64,000 nt of DNA. Source: Alloalcanivorax profundimaris (GTDB lineage: Bacteria > Pseudomonadota > Gammaproteobacteria > Pseudomonadales > Alcanivoracaceae). Made by a program: the position numbers and the translations under genes. The DNA is taken from NCBI RefSeq assembly GCF_015265435.1, contig NZ_JABJWH010000036.1, positions 186,001-250,000 of the forward strand. Reading direction: 5' to 3'. Under the pieces are notes generated by a model. It saw only the letters and a program-made list of their open reading frames with translations. It had not been told where the DNA came from and ran no database searches. Position 1 is the first letter of the stretch, and the number at the start of each line of letters is the position of its first letter. This document shows, piece by piece, positions 8,489-16,925 of this stretch.

Positions 8489-8821
8489 CTACTGCTTCCA
8501 GGGCCGGCCGCGGGTGTCCTCACGGCGTTTCAGATCCCGATGCATGGCGGCCTTCGCCAGCATGTGCGCCGAGACCGGGGCGGTGATGAACAGGAACAGC
8601 GCGATCAGCACTTCCTGCAACTGCAGCGCCCGCTCCTGCCAGGAAAAGAACAGCAACGACGCCAGAATGGTTCCGCCCACGCCCAGGGTGGAGGCCTTGG
8701 TCGGCCCGTGCAGCCGCAGATAGAAGTCCGGCAGACGCGCCAGCCCGATCGACCCCACCAGGGCGAATACGCCTCCCACCAGAATGGCGGCGCTGACCAG
8801 AAACTCAACCACTTGATCCAT
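8489..8821 (-). CDS. mnhG: Mrp antiporter subunit G
   Basis: A 110-residue membrane protein with three hydrophobic segments and the MnhG/PhaG signature GSIGLARLPDFYLRLHGPTK. It is the last gene of the Mrp operon. MrpG is a small integral subunit of the multi-protein cation/proton antiporter. It begins 16 bases after mnhF. The polar C-terminus is short. The transcript probably runs on to the terminator at 8225-8278. Confidence 0.92.
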   Translation of the reverse strand: MDQVVEFLVSAAILVGGVFALVGSIGLARLPDFYLRLHGPTKASTLGVGGTILASLLFFSWQERALQLQEVLIALFLFITAPVSAHMLAKAAMHRDLKRREDTRGRPWKQ

Positions 8822-8837
8822 GATTTTCCTCCGTCCG

Positions 8838-9107
8838 CTATTCGATGATGTCGCCGCGGGTCATGTATTTGGCCACCGCCACGGTGGATACGAAGCCGAT
8901 CAGGGCGATCAGCATGCCGGCTTCGAAATACAGCTTGCCGTCGGTGGCGATGCCGTACAGCACGATCAGGGCGATGGCGTTGATGTACATGGTGTCCAGC
9001 GCCAGGGCCCGGTCCGGCAGGGTGGGCCCGCGCAGCAACCGGTACAGGTTGAGCAGCAGGGCCAGCACGATCAGGCCGAAGCCGATGGGGAGCGCGATGG
9101 CTAGCAT
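8838..9107 (-). CDS. mnhF: Mrp antiporter subunit F
   Basis: An 89-residue, three-helix membrane protein with the MnhF hallmark RLLRGPTLPDRALALDTMYINAIA region, containing the conserved P-x-R-x-x-A-L-D. The ATG at 9107 gives a 7-base overlap with mnhE, indicating translational coupling. A longer open frame upstream is an antisense or out-of-frame extension and is not used. It functions only within the Mrp complex. Confidence 0.92.
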   Translation of the reverse strand: MLAIALPIGFGLIVLALLLNLYRLLRGPTLPDRALALDTMYINAIALIVLYGIATDGKLYFEAGMLIALIGFVSTVAVAKYMTRGDIIE

Positions 9108-9589
9108 TCGAAGATCTCCTTGAGCGGCCGCTCGTAGCGCTGCTTGATCTGCGCCACCAGCTCCGCTTCGTCGTCCATATCCAGGGCGTGGATAAGCAGG
9201 GTGCGGCGGTCCTCGCTGACGTCGGCGCTGACCGTGCCCGGCGTCAGGGAAATGGTACTCGCCAGCAGGGTTATGGCGAAGTCGTCGGTGAGCTCCAGGG
9301 GCAATTCCACGAACGCCGGCCGCAGCTTGCGCGGCGAGCCCAGGATCAAACGCGCCACCACCACGTTGGCGGTGATGATGTCCCAGTGCACCACCAGCAC
9401 GAAGCGCACCAGCTTGGGGAAATCCCGCAGGCGCGGCACGTTCGGCCAGAACGGCCGGGTGCCCAGGGGCAGCACCACCGCCAGCACCAGGCCCAGCAGC
9501 CCGTGCCCCCAGGAAAACCCGTTGAGCAGCAGCCAGGACAACCACAGCAGCAGGCTCAGCATCGGAAACGGTAATAAACGGCTCATCAT
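9101..9589 (-). CDS. mnhE: Mrp antiporter subunit E
   Basis: A 162-residue protein with an N-terminal pair of membrane segments and a cytoplasmic domain. MnhE motifs seen are the VHWDIITANVVVA helix, the ITLTPGT-like ISLTPGT block and the HALD segment. The first ATG of an ATGATGA cluster at 9589 overlaps the mnhD stop by four bases, with GGAGGA 8 bases upstream. It contributes to assembly and energetics of the antiporter. Confidence 0.92.
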   Translation of the reverse strand: MMSRLLPFPMLSLLLWLSWLLLNGFSWGHGLLGLVLAVVLPLGTRPFWPNVPRLRDFPKLVRFVLVVHWDIITANVVVARLILGSPRKLRPAFVELPLELTDDFAITLLASTISLTPGTVSADVSEDRRTLLIHALDMDDEAELVAQIKQRYERPLKEIFEC

Positions 9590-11067
9590 GCGCCTCCTCC
9601 CAGAACCGCCTCGATGTACAGCCCCGGCTGGGCCCATTGGGCGGCGGTCGCCACGGTGGCTTCCAGTACCGGTTCACCCCAGATCGCCAGGGCCGGCGCC
9701 GCGCTCAACAACAGCACGGTAGCGGCCAGGCGGGGGCGGTCCAGGCGCCGCGCCCGACCGTCGCCGGTGGCGCGCCAGAACAGGGTGGAGCCGGCGCGGC
9801 TCATGCCCACCAGGGCCAGCAGGCCACCGCCCAGCAGGAACAGCCAATACAGCGGCGACGGCACGGTCTGCAGCAGCGCCACCTTGCCCATGAAGCCGGA
9901 CAGCGGCGGCAGGCCGATCACCGCGATGGCGCCCAGGAAGAACAGCGCCGCCAGGCCGGAACGGCCCGCCGGCGCCGGCCCGGCCACCAGTTGATCGCCA
10001 AGCTTGCCGCGCCCCCGGGCCACCAGATCGGCGAGCAGGAACAGCCCGCCGCACACCAGGGTGGAATGAATCAGGTAATAGAGCATGGCGCCGGTCGCCT
10101 CCGGGGAGCCCCAGCTAAGCCCGGCCATCAGGGTCCCCACCGACATCACCACCAGGTAGGCCACCATCTCGCCCAGCCGGCGCGCGCCGAGCACGCCGAT
10201 GGCCGCCAGCAGCAGCGTCAGCAGCGCCAGCACCCAGAGCGCGTCACGGCCCAGACCGGCCAGAGGGCCGTCCAGGAACGCCAATCCCTGAACCCGGGCA
10301 ATGGCGTAGACGCCCACCTTGGTCATGATCGCGAACAGCGCCGCCACCCCGGCGGTGGCGTTGGCGTAGGTGGCGGGCAGCCAGAAGTAGAGCGGGAACA
10401 GCGCCGCCTTGAGGCCGAACACCACCCACATCAGCAGGCCGGCGATGCGCGCCAGCTCCAGGGCGCCACCGTCGAGCTCGCGCACCTTGACCGCGAAATC
10501 CGCCATGTTGAGGGTGCCCGTGGTGCCGTAGACCAGCCCCAGGGCCACCAGGAACAGGGCCGAGCCGATCAGGTTGAGCACCACGTAATGGATGCCCGCC
10601 TTGACCCGGGCCGGGCCGCGCCCGTGCAGCGCCAGGCCGTAGGAGGCGATCAACAGCACCTCGAAGAACACGAACAGATTGAACAGATCGCCGGTGAGGA
10701 AGGCGCCATTGATGCCCATCAGCTGAAGCTGGAACAGGGCATGGAAGTTGGCGCCCCGTTTGTCGTCGGCGCGGCTGGCATAAATCAGCGCCGGCAACGC
10801 CAGCAACGACGTGAGCAGCACCATCAGGGCGCTGAGCTTGTCGAGCACCAGCACGATGCCGAACGGCGCCGCCCAGTCACCCAACTGGTAGACCAGGATG
10901 TCGCCGCCGGCGGCGCGCAGATACAGGCCCACCGCCACCGGAATCAGCGCCAGCGCGGACACCAGACCGGTGAGCCGGCGCAACGGTTGGCGCTCGCGTA
11001 CCTCCAGCAGCAGCAACATGCCGGCGAAGGCGGGAATCAGGATGGGCGCGATGATCAGGTGTTCCAT
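9586..11067 (-). CDS. mnhD: Mrp antiporter subunit D
   Basis: A 493-residue polytopic protein of the NuoM/NuoN-like family with about 14 hydrophobic segments. Typical features are the FFEVLLIASYGL helix with its membrane Glu and the LIHSTLVCGGLFLLADLV region with a conserved His. MrpD and MrpA are the proton-translocating subunits related to respiratory complex I. The start codon shares a base with the mnhC stop (TGATG). Confidence 0.94.
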   Translation of the reverse strand: MEHLIIAPILIPAFAGMLLLLEVRERQPLRRLTGLVSALALIPVAVGLYLRAAGGDILVYQLGDWAAPFGIVLVLDKLSALMVLLTSLLALPALIYASRADDKRGANFHALFQLQLMGINGAFLTGDLFNLFVFFEVLLIASYGLALHGRGPARVKAGIHYVVLNLIGSALFLVALGLVYGTTGTLNMADFAVKVRELDGGALELARIAGLLMWVVFGLKAALFPLYFWLPATYANATAGVAALFAIMTKVGVYAIARVQGLAFLDGPLAGLGRDALWVLALLTLLLAAIGVLGARRLGEMVAYLVVMSVGTLMAGLSWGSPEATGAMLYYLIHSTLVCGGLFLLADLVARGRGKLGDQLVAGPAPAGRSGLAALFFLGAIAVIGLPPLSGFMGKVALLQTVPSPLYWLFLLGGGLLALVGMSRAGSTLFWRATGDGRARRLDRPRLAATVLLLSAAPALAIWGEPVLEATVATAAQWAQPGLYIEAVLGGGA

Positions 11068-11402
11068 CAGCGCTGCCCTCCTTCATCCGCGTCACCGTCC
11101 ACGTGGTCGGTGCCGGTTTCCCCCTGGCCACGCAGGGCCAGCACCACCAGGAAGGCGGTCATGGCGAAGCCGATGACGATGGCGGTGAGCACCAGCGCCT
11201 GGGGCAGCGGGTCGGTGGCCGGGCCACGCCCCACGATGGGCGCTTGATCCAGCGCCAGCCGGCCGGAAATGAACACGAACAGATTGACCCCGTAGCTGAG
11301 CAGGGTAATGCCCAGAATCACCGGGAAGGTGCGCGCGCGCAGCACCAGGTAGACCCCGGTGCCCACCAGCACCGCGATCATGATGGCGACCATGGCTTCC
11401 AT
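11067..11402 (-). CDS. mnhC: Mrp antiporter subunit C
   Basis: A 111-residue, three-helix protein related to NuoK, with the family segment LLSYGVNLFVFISGR and a DPLPQALVLTAIVIGFA block containing the conserved PQALVLTAIVI. The ATG at 11402 overlaps the mnhA stop by one base (TGATG). The C-terminus is an acidic Asp/Glu-rich tail. It is a core membrane subunit of the antiporter. Confidence 0.93.
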   Translation of the reverse strand: MEAMVAIMIAVLVGTGVYLVLRARTFPVILGITLLSYGVNLFVFISGRLALDQAPIVGRGPATDPLPQALVLTAIVIGFAMTAFLVVLALRGQGETGTDHVDGDADEGGQR

Positions 11403-14197
11403 CAGGCCCCTCCCTTCTTGTCGTCCAGCAAGGACAGCTTGCCCAGGTTGGCCAGCATCAACAGCGTCGCCCCCACCACGGTGAGGAACACCCCGGTGTC
11501 GAACAGCATGGCGCTGGCCAGCTCGAATTCCCCGACCAGGGGCCAGTGCACGTGGTCGAAGGTGCTGGTCAGGAACGGATGGCCGAAGAACCAGGAGCCC
11601 AGGCCGGTGACGCCGGCCAGCAGCAGGCCCACGGCCACCACCGGGTGGTAGTCGCCGGGCATGCGCCGGTGCACCCATTCCACCCCGGAGGCCACGTACT
11701 GCAGCAGCAGCGCCACCGAGGTGATCAGGCCGGCGATGAAACCGCCGCCGGGCAGGTTGTGGCCACGCAGGAAGATGTACACCGAGATCAGCAGCGCCAG
11801 CGGCAGCAACGGCCGGGAAATGGTCACCAGCACCAGCGGATGGGCATCCCGGGCCCAGGGCCGGCCCACCGAATCGCTGCGCGCGGACAGCAGGTCCAGA
11901 TCGCGCAGCAGGGCATAGATGCCCATGGCGGCGATGCCCAGCACGGTGATCTCGCCAAAGGTATCGAAGCCACGGAAGTCCACCAGGATCACGTTGACCA
12001 CGTTGGTGCCGCCGCCACCCGGCTTGGCGTTGTCCAGGAAATAGCCGCTGATGGTCTGGAAATCGCTGGTCATCATGGCGAACGCCATCAGCCCCACGCC
12101 GCCGCCGATCACCACCGAGAGCAGCAGGTCCCGGGACACCCGCAGGGCCCCGGACTCCATGCGCGTGCGCACCGGCAGAAAGTACATCGCCAGCATCAGC
12201 AGCAGCACCGTGACCACTTCCACGGACAACTGGGTGAGCGCCAGATCCGGCGCCGACAGGCGCACGAAAGTGAGCGACACCACCAGGCCCACCACACTCA
12301 CCGACATGATCGCGGTCACCCGGTGGCGGTGCAGCACCGCCGTGATCAGCGCCGCCACCACCAGCATGGCGCCGGCCAGCAGGGCCACGCCGTCCAGCGG
12401 CAGCAGGCCGCGCGTGCCGTCGATGGCCGCCGGCGACAGATGCACCAGCAGCACCAGGGCCACCAGGGCCAGCAGCCAGGCGGCGTAGCTTTGCAGGGAG
12501 CCGTTGCGCAGGGTGTTGCCCAGGGCCGTGGCGGCCCGGGCCAGGGCCTGCACCCGGCCCTCGAAAATCAGGTTGGCGTTGATCGCCGGCAGCCGGTCGT
12601 ACTGGGCGAACAGCCAGCGGCGCAGGCTGTACACCGCCACGCCGCCCACCAGCGCCACCACGCTCATCAGCAGCGGCACGTTGAAACCGTGCCAGATCGA
12701 CAGATGGTACTCCGGGAGCTCGCCGCCCAGGGTGGCGCTGCCCGCCACCGCCAGCAGCCCGGACACGGTGATCGCGGGCAGCACGCCCACCGCCACGCAC
12801 AGCGCCACCAGGATCTCCACCGGCACCTTCATGTAACGCGGCGGTTCATGGGGCGGGAACTTGGGCAGATTGACCGGCTCGCCGTTGAAGAAAACGTCAT
12901 GGATGAAGCGCGCCGAATAGGCCACCGAGAACACCCCGCCCAGGGTGGCGCCCAGGGGCAGCACCCAGCTCATGGCGCCCAGCCGGCTGGACTGCAGGGT
13001 CTCGGCGAAGAACATCTCCTTGGACAGGAAGCCGTTCAGCAACGGCACCCCGGCCATGGCCGCCGAGGCCACCATGGCCAGCACCGCAGTATAGGGCATG
13101 TACTTCCACAGGCCGTTGATGCGCCGCATGTCCCGGGTGCCGGTCTCGTGGTCGATGATGCCGGCGGCCATGAACAGGGACGCCTTGAAGGTGGCGTGGT
13201 TGATGATGTGAAACACCGCCGCCACCGCCGCCAGCTCGGTGTTGAGACCGAACAGCAGCGTGATCAGCCCCAGGTGGCTGATGGTGGAATAGGCCAGCAG
13301 GCCCTTCAGGTCATGCTGGAACAGGGCCGCCGCCGCGCCCCACAGCAGGGTGGCCATGCCCGCCAGGGTGACCAGATCGAACCACAGGTCGGTGCCCGCC
13401 AGCATCGGGTAGAAGCGGGCCAGCAGGAACACCCCCGCCTTGACCATGGTGGCGGAGTGCAAGTAAGCACTCACAGGCGTCGGCGCCGCCATGGCATGGG
13501 GCAACCAGAAATGGAACGGGAACTGAGCGCTCTTGGTGAAGATGCCCAGCAGCACCAGCACCAGGATCAGCGGGTAGAGCCCGCTGGCGCGAATCAGATC
13601 GCCGCTGGCCAGAGCCTGATCCAGGGAGTAGCTACCCACCACCTGACCGATCAGCAACACCCCGGCCAGCAACGCCAGGCCGCCCATGCCGGTGACCGTG
13701 AGCGCCATGCGCGCGCCCTTGCGGGCGGCGCTCTGGTGGGACCAGAAGCCGATCAGCAGAAAGGAACTGAGGCTGGTCAGCTCCCAGAACAACACCAACA
13801 GCAGCAGGTTGTCGCTGGTCACCACGCCGAGCATGGCGCCCATGAACAACAGCAGGAACGCGTAGAACCGGCCCGCCTTTTCGTTGGCGGACAGGTAATA
13901 GCGCGCGTAGAGGATCACCAGCAGGCCGATGCCCAGCACCAGCAGGGCGAACAACAGGGCGAGCCCGTCCAGGCGGAAGGCCAGCGTCAAACCCAGGCTG
14001 GGCATCCAGCTCAAGGCGTCCTGCACGGTGCGGCCCTCGAACACCTGGCCGGCGGGGCCGATCAGCAGCGCCAGGGCCAGCGCCGGCATCAAAGCCGCGC
14101 TCAGCGCCAGGGCGGTGCGCGGGGCCCTCAGCCGCTCGGCCAGGGGCGGCAGCGCCGCGCCCAGAAAGGGCAGCAGCACCAGAATGGCTAGATTCAT
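11402..14197 (-). CDS. mnhA: Mrp antiporter subunit A with fused MnhB domain
   Basis: A 931-residue protein, longer than a stand-alone NuoL-like subunit. Residues 1-~650 are the NuoL-like antiporter domain, with the TSLSSFLLIGFW, WLPHAMAAPTPVSAYLHSATMVKAGVF and INHATFKASLFMAAG blocks. The middle contains the MnhA-specific TQLSVEVVTVLLLMLAMYFLP region. The last ~130 residues hold an MnhB domain (GHNLPGGGFIAGLI). This A-B fusion defines the six-gene group 2 Mrp/Pha/Sha systems of Pseudomonas and relatives, which exchange Na+ or K+ for H+ in alkaline or saline conditions. It is the first gene of the operon. Confidence 0.95.
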   Translation of the reverse strand: MNLAILVLLPFLGAALPPLAERLRAPRTALALSAALMPALALALLIGPAGQVFEGRTVQDALSWMPSLGLTLAFRLDGLALLFALLVLGIGLLVILYARYYLSANEKAGRFYAFLLLFMGAMLGVVTSDNLLLLVLFWELTSLSSFLLIGFWSHQSAARKGARMALTVTGMGGLALLAGVLLIGQVVGSYSLDQALASGDLIRASGLYPLILVLVLLGIFTKSAQFPFHFWLPHAMAAPTPVSAYLHSATMVKAGVFLLARFYPMLAGTDLWFDLVTLAGMATLLWGAAAALFQHDLKGLLAYSTISHLGLITLLFGLNTELAAVAAVFHIINHATFKASLFMAAGIIDHETGTRDMRRINGLWKYMPYTAVLAMVASAAMAGVPLLNGFLSKEMFFAETLQSSRLGAMSWVLPLGATLGGVFSVAYSARFIHDVFFNGEPVNLPKFPPHEPPRYMKVPVEILVALCVAVGVLPAITVSGLLAVAGSATLGGELPEYHLSIWHGFNVPLLMSVVALVGGVAVYSLRRWLFAQYDRLPAINANLIFEGRVQALARAATALGNTLRNGSLQSYAAWLLALVALVLLVHLSPAAIDGTRGLLPLDGVALLAGAMLVVAALITAVLHRHRVTAIMSVSVVGLVVSLTFVRLSAPDLALTQLSVEVVTVLLLMLAMYFLPVRTRMESGALRVSRDLLLSVVIGGGVGLMAFAMMTSDFQTISGYFLDNAKPGGGGTNVVNVILVDFRGFDTFGEITVLGIAAMGIYALLRDLDLLSARSDSVGRPWARDAHPLVLVTISRPLLPLALLISVYIFLRGHNLPGGGFIAGLITSVALLLQYVASGVEWVHRRMPGDYHPVVAVGLLLAGVTGLGSWFFGHPFLTSTFDHVHWPLVGEFELASAMLFDTGVFLTVVGATLLMLANLGKLSLLDDKKGGA

Positions 14198-14406
14198 AGA
14201 GTATCCGTTATCCGTTGCGGCGAAGCCGCTTTGAGCTTAACAGGTCAAGGCTTGGCAACAACGGGCGGATCGGGAAAATAGGGGCGGCGACCGCGGCGGG
14301 GACAGTGCGCGGGTGTGACCATCATTCTGTTGTGCAGCGAATGACGCGCCATGAAAGCGGCTCTTCAAAAGTGAATCGACAGTATGCCACGAGCCCCGGG
14401 GGTCTG

Positions 14407-15171
14407 TCAGAACTCGCCGACGAATTGGTTGTAGAACTGGCGCGCCGTGCGCCCGGAGCGCACGCCCTTCTCCATGGAGAAGCGCCGCGCGCGGATATGC
14501 AACTGCTCCGGATCGGCCACCGCACCGAACAGATGGTCGACCATCTCGAAATAGCGCTCCTCGTTGATCGGGTAGAAGCTCAGCGACAGCCCGAAGCGGT
14601 CCGCCAGGGAGATCTTCTCCTCCACCACGTCGCCGTGATGGATCTCGCGGCCCACCACCCGGCTCTGCTCGTTATCGCTCAGGTACTCGCTGACCAGATG
14701 CCGCCGGTTGCTGGTGGCGTAGAGCTTCACGTTCTCCGGGGGCAGCTCCAGGGAGCCTTCCAGCACGCTCTTGAGGTGCTTGTACTGGGTGTCGCCGTCC
14801 TCGAACGCCATGTCGTCACAATAGATCACGAACCGCTGGGGACGTTCCCGAATGTCGTCGACGATTTCCGGCAGATCCACCAGATCGTGCTTTTCCACCT
14901 CGATGACGCGCAGGCCCTTGGGCGCGAACGCATTGAGCAACGCCTTTACCAGCGACGACTTGCCGGTGCCCCGGCTGCCCCACAGCAAAGCGTGGTTGGC
15001 GGGCTTGCCGGCGAGAAAGCGCTCGGTATTCTGAATCAGCTTGGCCTTCTGGGTCTCGATGCCCAGCAGATCGTCCAGGGACACCGGGTCCAGATGCCGC
15101 ACCGGGCGCAGCCGTTGCTGCCGGGGCCGCCAGATCGCCGCCACGTCGTTGCGCCAGTCCACCTCGTTCAT
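14407..15171 (-). CDS. DUF815-family AAA+ ATPase
   Basis: A 254-residue P-loop ATPase with Walker A GSRGTGKS (65-72), a Walker B-like FVIYCDDMAFE, a sensor segment VKLYATSNRRHLV and a C-terminal helical lid. This matches the DUF815 group of cytoplasmic AAA+ proteins of unknown client. The start at 15171 is supported by GGAAACAGG upstream; in-frame codons before it lack a ribosome site. It is divergent from the small lipoprotein gene and not obviously in an operon. Confidence 0.85.
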   Translation of the reverse strand: MNEVDWRNDVAAIWRPRQQRLRPVRHLDPVSLDDLLGIETQKAKLIQNTERFLAGKPANHALLWGSRGTGKSSLVKALLNAFAPKGLRVIEVEKHDLVDLPEIVDDIRERPQRFVIYCDDMAFEDGDTQYKHLKSVLEGSLELPPENVKLYATSNRRHLVSEYLSDNEQSRVVGREIHHGDVVEEKISLADRFGLSLSFYPINEERYFEMVDHLFGAVADPEQLHIRARRFSMEKGVRSGRTARQFYNQFVGEF

Positions 15172-15347
15172 GATGCCTGTTTCCTTTTCGCCGTTTACAT
15201 CTTCACCGTTCACACAGGACGCCAATGATAAGGTCAAGGCGCTTGTCATGGCACCCATGATCGACACTCATGGGAACGGGCGCGCCAAAAAGCCGGTCCA
15301 CGCGGTACCATGGCGGCCAGATTTCATTGTCCAAAGGGAGTATTCCG

Positions 15348-15599
15348 ATGCTGCGTTCCATTGCCCTGCTCGGCGGCCTGACCGCCCTCGCCACCGGCTG
15401 CGCCCAGCAGGCCGTGGCCCCGCCCGCCGGCGCCAACCTCTGCCCGGAGCCGCGCCCCCAGGCCTGCACCATGGAATACCGCCCGGCGATCGGCTACGAC
15501 AAGAACGGCAAGAAAGTGGGCAAGTTCGGCAACGCCTGCCACGCCTGCGGCCAGGACGGCGTCTACTACACCCTTCCCGAGGACGGGGAGACGCGCTAA
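15348..15599 (+). CDS. small lipoprotein with degenerate Kazal-like cysteine pattern
   Basis: An 83-residue protein with a lipobox ATGC (Cys18). The mature part has four cysteines (32, 40, 64, 67) in the context CTMEYRPAIGYDKNGKKVG...NACHAC. The order C-x-x-EYRP...DG/NG...F-x-NAC is that of Kazal-like inhibitor domains in many bacterial lipoproteins, but the usual PVCG cysteine is replaced (PAIG). The ribosome site AAAGGGAG is strong. The TAA stop abuts the start codon of the DUF2868 gene, so the three genes from 15348 to 18352 look like one operon. Inhibitor activity is not implied. Confidence 0.7.
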   Translation: MLRSIALLGGLTALATGCAQQAVAPPAGANLCPEPRPQACTMEYRPAIGYDKNGKKVGKFGNACHACGQDGVYYTLPEDGETR

Positions 15600-16925
15600 T
15601 TGTCCCGCTCGCCCCTGCCGCTTCTGCTGGATTTCGACGCCCAGTACCAACGTGACCGGGACCAGACGCCGGCGTTCCTGCACCGCCGCGACCGCCGTCT
15701 GGCCCTGGCCCGGGAAGAAGCCGGCGCCGAGCCCCCCTCGGTGGCGGAGTGGCTGCACGCGGTGAATGCCGGCCACCACGACCCGGCGCCGTTGCGCCGC
15801 TGGCGCCGGGCCACCCTGGCGTTCACCGGCGCCGGCGCGGTGCTGGGCGTGCTCACCATGCTCGGCCTGCTCTACGTCACCGGCCCGGCACGCATCAACG
15901 TCACCCTGTTCGTAGCCCTGGCCCTGCTGCAACTGCTGCTGGCCCTGGCCACCGCCGGCCAGGCCCTGGCCGGGTGGCGGCCCTGGGGCGGTCTGTTCGA
16001 CCGCGACCGCCACGGCGCCCCGGTGCTGCGCCAGCTGCAGCCGCAACTGGCGGCCCGGGCGGCCCAGGCCGGCGGCCTGGCGTTCGCGCTCACCGCCCTG
16101 GCCACCCTGCTCGCCCAGGTGCTGGTGCGGGACCTGGCGTTCGGCTGGAGCACCACCCTGCAAACCTCCGCGCCGGCCTACCAGCAACTGATGGACGCCC
16201 TGGCCTGGCCCTGGCGGGCCTGGCTGCCCGCCGCCGTGCCCGGCCCGGAACTGGTGGCCCAGTCCCGTTATTTCCGCCTGGAAGGCGGTACCCCGGCGGA
16301 CCCGGCGCTACTGGGCGGCTGGTGGCCATTCCTCACCCTGCTGTGGCTGTGCTACGTGGTGCTGCCGCGCCTGGCGCTGCTGGCACTCAGCCGCTGGCAC
16401 CTGAACCGGCGGGCGCGCCGCCTGCTGCGCGACCACCCCGGCTACGCCGCCCTGCGCGAACGCTTCGCCACCCCTTGGGTGGACAGCGGCGCCGACGAAC
16501 CGCCCGGCCCGGCGCCGGCCCGGGTCGAGGACACGCCGGCCCCGCCGCCGCCGGACCACGCCGGCACCCTGATCCGCTGGGCCGGCGCCGACCACCCGGC
16601 CCTGCCCCAGCGCCCCGACCGGGTCCTCGACGCCGGCGGCAGCGCCAGCCTGGAACAGGACCGGGACGCCCTCAACCGGGCCGATCCGGAGCGACCGGTA
16701 TGGCTGCTGGTGCGCGCCTGGGAACCACCCACCGGCGACCTGGCGGATTTTCTCGATGACGCCCGCGCCCATTGGGGCCCGGACACCGTGATCGCCCTGC
16801 TGCCCCTGACCGGGGACGACCCCGCCGCCCTGGCCCCCTGGCGGCGCTTCGCCGCCCGCCGCGAGGACCCGGCCCTGCGGTTGTGCGCGCCGCCGGCGCC
16901 GGTGAGCGAGGAGGCGCGCCCATGA
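15600..16925 (+). CDS. DUF2868 membrane protein
   Basis: A 441-residue protein starting at TTG 15600, immediately after the preceding TAA, with GGGGAGA at the right distance. Four hydrophobic segments occur (about residues 64-87, 99-125, 158-184 and 238-262). The C-terminal ~150 residues are soluble with Pro/Ala-rich linkers. It matches the DUF2868 family, which is regularly found next to DUF3482 GTPases. Its stop overlaps the GTPase start (ATGA). It is probably the membrane partner or anchor of the GTPase; no biochemical role is established. Confidence 0.75.
   Translation: MSRSPLPLLLDFDAQYQRDRDQTPAFLHRRDRRLALAREEAGAEPPSVAEWLHAVNAGHHDPAPLRRWRRATLAFTGAGAVLGVLTMLGLLYVTGPARINVTLFVALALLQLLLALATAGQALAGWRPWGGLFDRDRHGAPVLRQLQPQLAARAAQAGGLAFALTALATLLAQVLVRDLAFGWSTTLQTSAPAYQQLMDALAWPWRAWLPAAVPGPELVAQSRYFRLEGGTPADPALLGGWWPFLTLLWLCYVVLPRLALLALSRWHLNRRARRLLRDHPGYAALRERFATPWVDSGADEPPGPAPARVEDTPAPPPPDHAGTLIRWAGADHPALPQRPDRVLDAGGSASLEQDRDALNRADPERPVWLLVRAWEPPTGDLADFLDDARAHWGPDTVIALLPLTGDDPAALAPWRRFAARREDPALRLCAPPAPVSEEARP

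Noticed and set aside
11546-14191. 881-codon open frame on the plus strand opposite mnhA
   Set aside because: Gln/His-rich low-complexity translation with no motif; it mirrors the codon bias of the real Mrp gene on the other strand.
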